Below, piece after piece: positions 16,847-25,222 of a stretch of DNA of 52,395 bases. Positions within the stretch are counted from its first letter, which is position 1. Each line of letters starts with the position of its first letter. The notes under the pieces are model-generated. The model did not search any database. It was not told where the DNA came from and saw only the letters and a program-made list of their open reading frames with translations. The translations under genes were made by a program, and so were the position numbers. The DNA comes from Bacteroidales bacterium. GTDB taxonomy: Bacteria; Bacteroidota; Bacteroidia; Bacteroidales; Muribaculaceae. Location of the stretch: positions 1 through 52,395 of the forward strand of contig JAJBVL010000011.1 of assembly GCA_020859845.1 (NCBI GenBank). The letters are read 5' to 3'.

Positions 16847-18076
16847 GTGAAGAGGGTAGGCTTTAGCATACTTGTAGCGTGGGTGGCCGTGGCAATGCTG
16901 GGGCTCCATAGTTGTAGGCATAGTGAAGCCTATGTCAAGGAGAGGATTGCGCAGGCCCAGAAGGCCCATTCGTCCAACCAGCCCACAGAGACCGTAGACG
17001 TCTGCCGTGAACTTCTTACTCACCGCGACGAGATGGGCATGTCCACCTACTTTGAGGTGTGTTTGATGCTATGCGACAACTTGAGCGCCTTGGGCCTTAA
17101 TAAAGAGGCTGCCGAGGCGCTCGGCCTTTATGTGATACCCTACCGACGCTATATGAGTAGAACACTGGAGGCTGAGTTTGCCACAAGGCTGTCTATCTAT
17201 CAGGCCTTGGCACCTTACGAGGTCAATGTCGTGGAGGCGTTTGGCGACGACGCCCTTATTTACTTCTCTTACGAGAAGATAGGTGAAAGCGCACAGCTGA
17301 TGATGCTGGAAGGTGTAGAGGTTAAGGGACAAAGGAGTAAAGCTTTGTTTGATACTGGAGCTGGCGTCAACGTCATCTCTGAGACGCTGGCCAAGGAGTA
17401 TGGGCTTAAGGTGTTTCCCTTCCGACTGACGGCGGCTGGGTATGGAGTGCAGCGTGCAAGGCTTGGCATCGCCGAGCGGCTGCAGGTGGGGGAGGTGACG
17501 CTCCGCAATGTCCCCTTCTTCGTCATGACAATGCGCTCTGGCCACGCTCAGGCCGACCAATATATGAAGCAATTGGGCTTGATTCTTGGTCGCCCATTTA
17601 TGGAAGCCCTGCGATATCTGACCATTGACTTTGTGAAGGGAGAACTGCGGGTAAGCAATCAGTCGCCAGTATCGGTCACTGCTGAGTCTAATCTTAGCTT
17701 AAACGCTTCGGGCAATTATCTTTTGAAATGCTCTTATAATGGTAAGTCTCTTCTAGCCATACCAGACACGGGTGATGCTTCTTATGGCGCCTTCTCCGAT
17801 GCCGACTATGAGGCCTTTCGCCACCTCTTGCCGGAGGATGCCGCGCCCGACACGATGCGTGTGGCAGGTATGGGTGGCTGGGAGCAAGACCTTTGTTATT
17901 ATCTTCAGGACATCCCTTTGACCATAGGTGACACTACGGTTGTAGTGCCAAAGATACCTCTATTGGTGGATGAGGCGTCGGCGAGGATAGGAAGCTTGCT
18001 GGGTCTTCAGACGTTGAGGATGTATCGTGTGTTGGCCATCGACCTTAAGAGGATGGCCGTAGAGCCTCGTCCATAG
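16847..18076 (+). CDS. Retropepsin-like aspartic protease, lipoprotein
   Basis: The start codon is GTG; the only nearby ATG (16840) leads into a stop. The 409-residue product has a signal sequence and lipobox ending at Cys23 (LGLHSC), so a lipid anchor is likely. Two aspartic-protease loops are visible: ALFDTGAGVNVIS (Asp169) and AIPDTGDASYGAF (Asp307). Each is followed by a hydrophobic psi-loop-like block. The two-DTG layout resembles a fused pepsin-like dimer, or bacterial retropepsins with a duplicated domain. Its place after a sigma and putative anti-sigma gene suggests proteolytic signalling; that is inference. Confidence 0.75.
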   Translation: MKRVGFSILVAWVAVAMLGLHSCRHSEAYVKERIAQAQKAHSSNQPTETVDVCRELLTHRDEMGMSTYFEVCLMLCDNLSALGLNKEAAEALGLYVIPYRRYMSRTLEAEFATRLSIYQALAPYEVNVVEAFGDDALIYFSYEKIGESAQLMMLEGVEVKGQRSKALFDTGAGVNVISETLAKEYGLKVFPFRLTAAGYGVQRARLGIAERLQVGEVTLRNVPFFVMTMRSGHAQADQYMKQLGLILGRPFMEALRYLTIDFVKGELRVSNQSPVSVTAESNLSLNASGNYLLKCSYNGKSLLAIPDTGDASYGAFSDADYEAFRHLLPEDAAPDTMRVAGMGGWEQDLCYYLQDIPLTIGDTTVVVPKIPLLVDEASARIGSLLGLQTLRMYRVLAIDLKRMAVEPRP

Positions 18077-18132
18077 GGGGAGAAAAGATTAAGGAAGCTC
18101 GCCTCATGTCGAGGGAACTTCCTTTCTTCTAG

Positions 18133-18210
<78 letters not shown>

Positions 18211-18252
18211 ATGTATTGTCGGCCCGCGAGAGTGCCTCGCGTTTTGACGGTG

Positions 18253-18283
18253 CAAAGTTACAACTTCCTTTTCAATCTGCAAA
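18253..18283 (-). promoter_or_regulatory. Promoter for tRNA-His
   Basis: Minus strand: TTTG (18283-18280), 19-bp spacer, TAACTTTG (18260-18253). Full consensus match, about 40 bp upstream of the tRNA. The rest of the 18077-18400 gap holds a weak hairpin near 18090-18128 and nothing else I can name. Confidence 0.7.
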
Positions 18284-18400
18284 GCTTTCTGCGAAGTTTT
18301 TTTCAGTAGATAATACAATATTTGTGGCCAAAAGGTTTGCTCGCATGGCATAAAAGGCTTAACTTCGCGCTACCAATTACCTTAATACACTTCTCTGAGC

Positions 18401-19501
18401 ATGAAATCTCATCCTTATGCTGTAACAGGATTGAAGACGCTGGCCCTCGGTCCGCTTCCTATGCCTATACATGGAGCTGCCGTGATGTGTCAGGCGGTGA
18501 AAAATAGCGTATTGATCAATGAGTCGCTTGATATGCGTTGGGTCAATCTGTCGACGTCGCGGTCGGTCGAGGAGGTCGGAACCTTTAGTATGATTAAGTG
18601 CTTGCGCATCTTGTCGCTATATATTCGAACTGCATGGATGTTAGTGAGTTGGCGTCCTCATCTTTGTTATCTGGCCACCACTTGTCATGGGATGGGCTTC
18701 TTGAAGGATGCGCCGGTGGTATTGCTCGCACGCTCCCTCTGTAGCCGCGTGGTGATCCACCACCACAATAAGGGGATGAGAAATGACCCTCGTTGGCTCA
18801 AGCTCCTGCAGCGATGGGTCTATAAAAATAGTCGCTTAATTCTCTTGTCGGAACGTCTCTTTGAAGATGTGGCCTCGGTGGTGGAGAGACATCAAGTGGA
18901 GATTTGTCCCAATGGAATTGAACTGGCTCGTGATTTTAGGGGGCAAGTGGTTGCATCATCCTCAGATATATTATTTATCGGCCACTTGTTGCCGAGCAAG
19001 GGCATTTATGTGTTGTTGGATGCTTTGAAGATGCTCAAGGATGAGGGACTGGAGGTGCACTGCAGGGTAGTGGGAGGAGAGAATGCGGCCTTTGTGAAGG
19101 TCGTTGAGAAAGCAGGCCTTTCAGATAGCGTAGAGATCTTGGGCTTCAAAGAAGGGGGAGAGAAGGATCAATTGTTTCGTGAAGCGGCCATAGTGGTGCT
19201 CCCCACACTCGACGACTGTTTCCCACTGGTGTTGCTCGAAGCTATGCGTGAAGGCAAGCCCGTGGTGAGCACGCGTGTGGGGGGCATCGAGGACATCGTA
19301 GAGGATGGAGTGACGGGCCTTCTCGTAGAGGCTGGCGACGCTCGCGCTTTGGCAGCTGCCTTGCGCCGTCTTCTTGACAATCCTCTTGAGGCGCAGCAGA
19401 TGGGGGCGACAGGCCGACGCCGTTTCGAGGACTGCTTTACCCACGAGCGCTTCGAAGAGCGCCTTCTGAGTATCCTCTTGAAGGTCGCCAGAGAGCCCTA
19501 G
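18401..19501 (+). CDS. Glycosyltransferase, GT4-type
   Basis: This 366-residue cytosolic enzyme has the GT-B fold. The N-terminal domain binds an acceptor (HGAAVMCQAVKNS, about 25-37). The C-terminal domain carries LFIGHLLPSKGIYVLLDAL and the nucleotide-sugar block LPTLDDCFPLVLLEAMREGKPVV, with the EX7E pattern. These fit GT4 retaining transferases, which build polysaccharide or lipid-linked sugars. Donor and acceptor are unknown. It stands alone between tRNA-His and radA, so it does not belong to an obvious polysaccharide locus. Confidence 0.85.
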   Translation: MKSHPYAVTGLKTLALGPLPMPIHGAAVMCQAVKNSVLINESLDMRWVNLSTSRSVEEVGTFSMIKCLRILSLYIRTAWMLVSWRPHLCYLATTCHGMGFLKDAPVVLLARSLCSRVVIHHHNKGMRNDPRWLKLLQRWVYKNSRLILLSERLFEDVASVVERHQVEICPNGIELARDFRGQVVASSSDILFIGHLLPSKGIYVLLDALKMLKDEGLEVHCRVVGGENAAFVKVVEKAGLSDSVEILGFKEGGEKDQLFREAAIVVLPTLDDCFPLVLLEAMREGKPVVSTRVGGIEDIVEDGVTGLLVEAGDARALAAALRRLLDNPLEAQQMGATGRRRFEDCFTHERFEERLLSILLKVAREP

Positions 19502-19545
19502 CCCTACTCAATACTCTAATGTGGGTGAATGGCGAGGATGTCGGC

Positions 19546-20913
19546 TTAGGCGAAGAGAAGGCGAAGGGCTGTCTCTACTTTGTTGACTTCCTCAATGGCA
19601 ATAGAGAAACGCGAGCGGTCTACGCCCTTAAGATTGTGGGGTGGCACGAGGATGCGCTCCATGCCTAGTTTCTCGGCCTCGAGGATGCGCTGCTCAAGAC
19701 GCGTCACGGGACGTATCTCCCCCGAGAGCCCCACCTCTCCAGCCATGCATGTGCGTCGCGAGATGGCCACGTCGATGTTGGAGGACAGGATGGCAGCTAT
19801 CACCGAGAGGTCGAGAGCAGGATCGTTGACGCGTAGCCCTCCAGCAATGTTGAGAAATACGTCCTTCTGCACAAGTTTAAAGCCAGCACGCTTCTCCAGC
19901 ACAGCCAGCAGCATGTTCATACGCCGCTGGTCAAAGCCGGTGACGGAGCGCTGCGGCGTGCCGTAGGCAGCGGTGCTCACCAGTGCTTGCGCTTCGATGA
20001 GGAATGGTCGCAGACCTTCCATAGTCACACCGATGGCTACGCCCGATAGCTCTTCGGGACTTTGCGAAAGAAGCATCTCAGAGGGATTGGTCACCTCGCG
20101 CAGCCCTCGCTGACACATCTCATAAATACCCAGTTCGGAGGTGCTCCCAAAGCGGTTTTTGATGCCGCGCAGGATGCGATACATGTAATGGCGATCGCCC
20201 TCAAATTGCAATACCGCGTCTACAATATGCTCCAACACCTTGGGCCCAGCAATAGAGCCCTCCTTGTTGATATGGCCGATGAGAATCACGGGGACGTTGC
20301 TCTCCTTGGCGTAGCGCAGCAACTGGGCAGAGCACTCGCGCACCTGGCTTACGCTTCCAGGAGCAGAGTCGAGCATCTCGGATGCGATGGTCTGGATGGA
20401 GTCGATGATGATGAGCTGAGGCTCCACCTCGGCTATATGAGTGAAGATGCTTTCGAGCGAGGTGTCGCAGGCTATGAAGACATTGTCGCTCATGCGGCCT
20501 ATGCGATCGGCACGCATCTTGAGCTGGGCGGCGCTCTCCTCGCCGGAGATGTAAAGTATGCGACGGCTCTTGATGGAGAGAATGTTTTGAAGTACGAGGG
20601 TCGACTTGCCAATGCCTGGCTCGCCTCCTATCAAGACCAGCGACCCTGTCACCAAGCCGCCCCCCAGCACGCGGTTGAGCTCGCCGCTGGGCATGGGTAT
20701 GCGTTGCTCTTCGCCGCCTTGGATAGCCGAGACGGGGACAGCGTGTTGATGGTCGGCGCGGCGCCCCGACGTCTTGCCTTTCTGAGAGGCCGTGGGTACG
20801 CGTTCTTCGAACATGGTGTTCCAGGCGCCGCAGTTGGGGCAGCGGCCTTCCCATTTGGGGCTGTCGGCGCCGCACTCTGTGCAGTACCAGCGGGTTTTTT
20901 CGGGCTTTGGCAT
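19546..20913 (-). CDS. radA: DNA repair protein RadA (Sms)
   Basis: RadA is a RecA-related branch-migration ATPase acting on recombination intermediates. The 455-residue length is normal. An N-terminal zinc finger uses C11, C14, C25 and C28 (CTECGADSPKWEGRCPNCG). The Walker A motif is GGEPGIGKST, and the RadA signature KNRFGSTSE follows. A Lon-like C-terminal domain (DLSVIAAILSSN to the end) completes it. The gene converges with the glycosyltransferase and overlaps no neighbour. The SpoU methyltransferase gene ends 15 bp upstream of its start, so they share a transcript. Confidence 0.94.
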   Translation of the reverse strand: MPKPEKTRWYCTECGADSPKWEGRCPNCGAWNTMFEERVPTASQKGKTSGRRADHQHAVPVSAIQGGEEQRIPMPSGELNRVLGGGLVTGSLVLIGGEPGIGKSTLVLQNILSIKSRRILYISGEESAAQLKMRADRIGRMSDNVFIACDTSLESIFTHIAEVEPQLIIIDSIQTIASEMLDSAPGSVSQVRECSAQLLRYAKESNVPVILIGHINKEGSIAGPKVLEHIVDAVLQFEGDRHYMYRILRGIKNRFGSTSELGIYEMCQRGLREVTNPSEMLLSQSPEELSGVAIGVTMEGLRPFLIEAQALVSTAAYGTPQRSVTGFDQRRMNMLLAVLEKRAGFKLVQKDVFLNIAGGLRVNDPALDLSVIAAILSSNIDVAISRRTCMAGEVGLSGEIRPVTRLEQRILEAEKLGMERILVPPHNLKGVDRSRFSIAIEEVNKVETALRLLFA

Positions 20914-20928
20914 AGGGTATAGATGAGG

Positions 20929-21687
20929 TTATCGGTTGCGGAATGCGTAGAGGGTGATGGCTGTGGCCGTGGCTACGTTGAGCGACTCGGATGTTGGCCT
21001 TTCGGGAGGCCAGGAGGGAATGAGGAGTTTTTGGCTAATCAAGGCCTCAACTTGGGGAGAGAGGCCGTGGCCTTCGCTGCCCATGACGATGATGGCGTTA
21101 CTGGGGAGAGAAGCCGCCGGGAGGGGTGTGCCATCGAGGGCCATGCCCACAATGGTGGAGTCGTAGGTGGAGAGAACAGATGCCAAGTCGCAGTACACTG
21201 GCCTTACGCGTGAGATGGCACCCATGGTGCTCATCACCACCTTGGGGCTATAGGCATCGGCTGTCGTCGGGGAACAGAGCAAGAGCGAGATGCCAAACCA
21301 GTCGGCCGTGCGTATTATCGTACCCAGATTGCCAGGGTCTTGCACCCCGTCAAGCGCCAAGATAAGACCGGTGGGTAGTGGAGTGGGGAGAGCCGAACGG
21401 TCGGGGAGTTGATAGACAGCAATGACGTTGGGGGCGGTGGAGAGCGACGTCATTCGCTCCATCATTGCAGGCGTGGCCAACAGCGGCTCCTGACACCAGC
21501 GGCTTACCTTCCCTCCATACTCTTCCCACCACTGACGGGTGGAAATAAGATGTACGAGAGGGAAAGCTGCCAAGGTGTCGAGCACACACTTCGTGCCCTC
21601 GGCCTTAAAGGCCTGAGCCTGACGGCGCTGCTTGGCGCCGTCGAGGCTGTAGACCATTTTACGTATTGCTTGACTTACTTCTTGCAT
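20929..21687 (-). CDS. SpoU/TrmH-family RNA 2'-O-methyltransferase
   Basis: The protein is a SPOUT-fold SAM-dependent methyltransferase acting on tRNA or rRNA. The N-terminal substrate domain has YSLDGAKQRRQAQAF. The conserved SPOUT motifs are LALDGVQDPGNLGTIIRTA (motif 1), VMGSEGHGLS (motif 2) and SESLNVATATAITLYAF (motif 3), which form the trefoil knot. ATG 21687 (MQEVSQAIRK) is preferred; the longer frame from 21714 would overlap the upstream ATPase gene by 17 bp. It could be RlmB- or TrmH-like; the sequence does not decide. Confidence 0.85.
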   Translation of the reverse strand: MQEVSQAIRKMVYSLDGAKQRRQAQAFKAEGTKCVLDTLAAFPLVHLISTRQWWEEYGGKVSRWCQEPLLATPAMMERMTSLSTAPNVIAVYQLPDRSALPTPLPTGLILALDGVQDPGNLGTIIRTADWFGISLLLCSPTTADAYSPKVVMSTMGAISRVRPVYCDLASVLSTYDSTIVGMALDGTPLPAASLPSNAIIVMGSEGHGLSPQVEALISQKLLIPSWPPERPTSESLNVATATAITLYAFRNR

Positions 21688-21697
21688 AGCTGAATCT

Positions 21698-22912
21698 TCA
21701 ATAAAGGAGGCCAAACATCCATAGGGGAATGCGATTGCCGTAGCCTATCTCTATATCATCAACAGCCAAGTAGCTGTCTTTGATGTCGGCTATTTGATTA
21801 AACTTCTTGTTCTTGCCTCCCACCTCGAAGAGCCAGCGGTTGTCGACTCTGAAGTCGCCTTTTTCAGGCATGCTCACTTTGTGAGAGTTGCTGAGCTGGT
21901 TGAGGAAGAAGGTCTCACGCAGACACCCCACGTCGACTTGGGGCGATAGTGCCCACATAAGATTGGTGTTATTGAGAAATATCTTCCCTGGGAGGGTAAG
22001 ATTCTTATAGTTTTTGGGCTTGTTGGAAAAGAGCGCCAATATCCCAGCCTTGTCCAGAAGGTTAAGCAGCTTTAGGCCGAGGTCGCGAGAGGTCTCTATC
22101 GACCGGAAGAGGTCGCTGACGTTGGGCGTCAGAGGCACTCTCTCGGCGATGACCATCAGCAGAGTCTTGGCTTTCTGGAGGGTGGGATAGCTTATCTCTT
22201 CCACCGATGGGATGTCGACATCTATCACTGTGCGCACCACTTCCTGTAGTCGCTGGAGGTAATCCTCATCAGCATCGCGATAGAAGGGGTAGTAGCCTTG
22301 TTGGCAATAGCGCTCGAAGAGAGGCAATATCTTGAAGCGTGAGGTAATCTCCATGGCTATACCTATGTGGTCGTTGAGCAGGTCGGGGAGGGCAGTAGGC
22401 TCCATGTATTGTATGCCCTCAAGAGCCAGATATTCTCTAAACGACATACCGTCAAGACGGTAGAGGGTTTGCCGCCGCGACAGGTCGCCAACCGAATGAT
22501 CTACGTTGAGCAGCGAGCTGCTAGTGTAGACAATCTTCAAGTCGGGATAGCCATCGTAGAGCGTCTTGAGAGTCTGTGCCCAGTCGGGAAACCGGTGTAC
22601 CTCGTCAAGAAACAGTCGCGACATGCCACGCGCATAGGCATAATCCACCAGATCCATCAATGAATTGGACTTAAACCACAGGTCGTCAAGCGAAAGGTAT
22701 AAGGCTTCATCGGGATTGGAGCATTGCTCTTTGATTGTCTGGAGCATAAGGGTGGTCTTGCCCACACCGCGAGCACCCTCAATGCCTATCAACCGTGGCT
22801 TCCAGTTGATTTTTGAGGATAGATACCTTTTAAAGCGAGTATCCGTATATCTTAACTTCCTGTAGTATAAGTCTATTTGCTGCTGATAAAGCGAGGTTTC
22901 CATAAGGGGCAT
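21698..22912 (-). CDS. AAA+ ATPase with DUF4143-type C-terminus
   Basis: This 404-residue protein belongs to a broad prokaryotic family of AAA-like ATPases (AAA_14 plus DUF4143). The Walker A motif is EGARGVGKTT (about 45-54) and Walker B is RLFLDEVHRF (Asp103, Glu104). The C-terminal half ends in a basic region with VDNRWLFEVGGKNKKF, which resembles the nuclease-like DUF4143 end. The biological role of the family is poorly known. The promoter lies at 22923-22954 and directly abuts an array of nine 33-bp repeats. The SpoU gene follows 10 bp after its stop. Confidence 0.85.
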   Translation of the reverse strand: MPLMETSLYQQQIDLYYRKLRYTDTRFKRYLSSKINWKPRLIGIEGARGVGKTTLMLQTIKEQCSNPDEALYLSLDDLWFKSNSLMDLVDYAYARGMSRLFLDEVHRFPDWAQTLKTLYDGYPDLKIVYTSSSLLNVDHSVGDLSRRQTLYRLDGMSFREYLALEGIQYMEPTALPDLLNDHIGIAMEITSRFKILPLFERYCQQGYYPFYRDADEDYLQRLQEVVRTVIDVDIPSVEEISYPTLQKAKTLLMVIAERVPLTPNVSDLFRSIETSRDLGLKLLNLLDKAGILALFSNKPKNYKNLTLPGKIFLNNTNLMWALSPQVDVGCLRETFFLNQLSNSHKVSMPEKGDFRVDNRWLFEVGGKNKKFNQIADIKDSYLAVDDIEIGYGNRIPLWMFGLLY

Positions 22913-22922
22913 TTTTACGCCA

Positions 22923-22954
22923 CAAAGGTAATCATTCGCTTTTGAAAATGCAAC
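22923..22954 (-). promoter_or_regulatory. Promoter of the ATPase gene, overlapping a degenerate repeat
   Basis: Minus strand: GTTG (22954-22951), 20-bp spacer, TACCTTTG (22930-22923). The spacer and the -33 element fall inside a decayed copy of the 33-bp repeat (22935-22953). The start codon at 22912 is 11 bp beyond the -7 box, so the leader would be only a few bases. Confidence 0.65.
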
Positions 22955-23220
22955 TTTTAAACAGAAAATCGCATTTGAAAAAGTAAAATATACACTAAGA
23001 TTCGCATTTGTAAGTGCGAAATAGGGGAGTAGATTCGCATTTGGAAGTGCGAAATAAGAGTGCAGATTCGCATTTGGAAGTGCGAAATAGGAGTGGATAT
23101 TCGCATTTTGAAGTGCGAAATAGGAGTGCAGATTCGCATTTTGAAGTGCGAAATAGGAGTGGATATTCGCATTTGGAAGTGCGAAATAGGAGTGGATATT
23201 CGCATTTGGAAGTGCGAAAT
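22935..23220. repeat. Array of nine near-palindromic 33-bp repeats
   Basis: Units start at 22935, 22968, 23001, 23034, 23067, 23100, 23133, 23166 and 23199, exactly 33 bp apart. The core is TTCGCATTTGGAAGTGCGAA, a near-palindrome with 9-nt arms containing one G-T pair and a 2-nt loop. Variation falls mainly in the two loop bases and the linker. Seven copies are clean; the two nearest the ATPase gene are degenerate but still in phase. The array also reads as an open frame of 11-residue repeats on the minus strand (MRISTPISHFQ), a by-product of the 33-bp period. It is not a CRISPR: there are no unique spacers. Confidence 0.9.
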
Positions 23221-23230
23221 ATGGGAAAGT

Positions 23231-24331
23231 CTAAGGTTTTAGAGTGGAGAGATAATAGCAGGGGGAGTGGTATTGATTCAAGCGTAGAGTATCTTGAGCC
23301 ACGTTGAGATTATGGAGATTGAAGAGTGGAAGGGCGTTGGCCAAGAATTGACGGCGTTGCTGCTCGGCGATGCCTGAAAGAGGTTGTTGGGCATCGCGCA
23401 GGGTAAACCCATCGGTATGGCCGTTGAGGGGAGAATACACAAAGACGAGTTGATAAGAAGCTTCATCGATAGATGGACGCCCCAGCTGGTCGCGACTAAG
23501 ATGTAGGCGCACCATCGCCCCTCCGCGGGTGTCAACCGTCCGCATGGCCGAGATGAAGTTGCCCAAGGAATATATCAGAAATTGGCGCTGTCCAGTGGAG
23601 TCGGTTGAGAGTTCCATAGGTTGCACCACGTGGGGATGGCTGCCGATAATCATATCCACGCCCAGCTCCTTAAGATAGCCTGCAAGCGACTGCTGCGAGC
23701 GCGAGGGCAAGAGATGGTATTCCTCGCCCCAATGGACGGCTACGGCTACGAGCTCCGCTCCTAGATTGCGAGCTTCAGCAACGTCGGAGGCCATCAGCTG
23801 GCGGTCGATATAGTCGACTATAGCCTCGCCCTGCACTGTAAAGCCATTAGTGCCGTAAGTATAATTGAGTATTGCCACCTTGAAGCCTCCTACGTCGACA
23901 ATCATTGGGGAAGATTGGGAGCGATGGTGGGTGTCGTGATAAATACCCGTATGGGGTATGGAAAGGCTGTCGAGAGTAGTGATAGTGCGATGCAGCCCAC
24001 GGTCGCGGCGGTCGAGTATGTGGTTGTTGGCGCAGAGAAGCAGGTCAAAACCCACATCGCGAAGGGCCTCTGCATAGCTATCTGGAGCGCAAAAGGCAGG
24101 ATAGCCTGTAAAGGGGGCGCCGCCGAGAGGGGTTTCCAAATTGGCCACTGCATAGTCGGCCGAGGCTATGTAATCGGCTATGCTATCAAAGTAGTGGGCG
24201 TAAGAATAACTGTCGTCGGACGCATTGCGTGCCGACGACAGTTGTGCTTGGTGCTGCATAGCGTCTCCCACCCATACCATGGAAGCCGAGTCGGGAGCGA
24301 GGAGCAGGGAGGATAAGAGCAGGCCGAGCAT
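23231..24331 (-). CDS. CapA/PgsA-family metallophosphatase-like protein
   Basis: This 366-residue protein belongs to the CapA (poly-gamma-glutamate synthesis) family, a calcineurin-like fold. Visible metal-site motifs: VWVGDAM near the N-terminus, ANLETPLG, CANNHILDRRDRG, VAVHWGEEY and IGSHPHVVQP. A short hydrophobic N-terminus (MLGLLLSSLLLAP) suggests export. The family occurs widely outside polyglutamate producers, so the exact substrate is unknown. It is last in the panC-panD-ffh-folD-capA operon, 4 bp after folD. Its 3' end is next to the 33-bp array. Confidence 0.85.
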   Translation of the reverse strand: MLGLLLSSLLLAPDSASMVWVGDAMQHQAQLSSARNASDDSYSYAHYFDSIADYIASADYAVANLETPLGGAPFTGYPAFCAPDSYAEALRDVGFDLLLCANNHILDRRDRGLHRTITTLDSLSIPHTGIYHDTHHRSQSSPMIVDVGGFKVAILNYTYGTNGFTVQGEAIVDYIDRQLMASDVAEARNLGAELVAVAVHWGEEYHLLPSRSQQSLAGYLKELGVDMIIGSHPHVVQPMELSTDSTGQRQFLIYSLGNFISAMRTVDTRGGAMVRLHLSRDQLGRPSIDEASYQLVFVYSPLNGHTDGFTLRDAQQPLSGIAEQQRRQFLANALPLFNLHNLNVAQDTLRLNQYHSPCYYLSTLKP

Positions 24332-24335
24332 ACCG

Positions 24336-25208
24336 TCAGCGCTGGCGAGCAGCCTGGAGGGTGTTGCGCATCAGGGAGACGATGGTCATGGGTCCCACGC
24401 CTCCAGGGACTGGCGTGATGGCGCCACACTTGGGGGCCACTGCGTCGAAATCAACATCGCCGCGCAGACGAAAACCGCTCTTGCGTGTAGCGTCGGGGAC
24501 GCGGGTAGTGCCTACGTCGATCACCGTGGCGCCGGGTTTCACCATATCCTCGGTGACAAAGCCAGGGACTCCGAGGGCCGCGATGATGATATCGGCCTCG
24601 CGGCATATTTCCTTGATGTCGCGCGTGGCGCTATGGCACACGGTGACAGTGGCGTCGCCAGGCTGATGTTTTTGCATCATCAGTGTCGCCACGGGCTTGC
24701 CTACGATATTGCTACGGCCAAGCACTACGCAGCGAGCGCCCTTGGTGGGAATCTGATAGCGCTCCAAGAGCATCATGATGCCAGCTGGGGTGGCCGATAC
24801 GAAGCAAGGGAGGCCTATCGACATGCGGCCTACGTTGATGGGGTGGAAGCCGTCGACATCCTTGCGATAGTCGATGGCCTCAATGATGGCCTGCTCATTG
24901 ATATGGCGCGGCAAGGGAAGCTGCACGATAAAGCCATCTATGTCGGGGTCGGCGTTGAGCTCGGCAATGGTCTGCAAGAGGCGCTCCTGGGTGACGTCGT
25001 CCTCAAAGCGTATGAGAGTCGACTTGAAGCCACACTCTTCGCAGGCTTTAACTTTGTGGGCCACGTAGGTCTCGCTGCCACCATCGTGGCCTACGAGCAC
25101 GGCTGCCAAGTGGGGACGTTTCTTGCCGTTAGCTACCATCTGCTCAACTTCTTGAGCTATCTCGGCCTTAATCTCAGAGGCCACTTTCTTTCCGTCGATT
25201 ATTGTCAT
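24336..25208 (-). CDS. folD: Bifunctional methylenetetrahydrofolate dehydrogenase/cyclohydrolase
   Basis: FolD interconverts 5,10-methylene-, 5,10-methenyl- and 10-formyl-tetrahydrofolate with NADP, supplying one-carbon units. The 290-residue length is typical. Motifs: [17 protein letters not shown] with the catalytic Lys, [10 protein letters not shown] (FolD signature), [17 protein letters not shown] (nucleotide-binding turn) and the C-terminal [10 protein letters not shown]. All expected residues are visible. It lies 14 bp after ffh and 4 bp before capA. Confidence 0.94.
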   Translation of the reverse strand: MTIIDGKKVASEIKAEIAQEVEQMVANGKKRPHLAAVLVGHDGGSETYVAHKVKACEECGFKSTLIRFEDDVTQERLLQTIAELNADPDIDGFIVQLPLPRHINEQAIIEAIDYRKDVDGFHPINVGRMSIGLPCFVSATPAGIMMLLERYQIPTKGARCVVLGRSNIVGKPVATLMMQKHQPGDATVTVCHSATRDIKEICREADIIIAALGVPGFVTEDMVKPGATVIDVGTTRVPDATRKSGFRLRGDVDFDAVAPKCGAITPVPGGVGPMTIVSLMRNTLQAARQR

Positions 25209-25222
25209 AGGGGGTAGTGGGT

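Noticed and set aside
22957-23205. Open frames of 11-residue repeats across the 33-bp array, on both strands
   Set aside because: A 33-bp period keeps any frame open for as long as the unit lacks a stop. Two overlapping frames of this kind on opposite strands point to the DNA repeat, not to a protein.
22935-23220. CRISPR array
   Set aside because: Linkers between repeat cores are themselves repeated, there are no unique spacers, and no cas gene is nearby.
24225-25217. 330-codon plus-strand frame opposite folD
   Set aside because: It is antisense to folD and part of capA, both clearly identified, and contains no domain.
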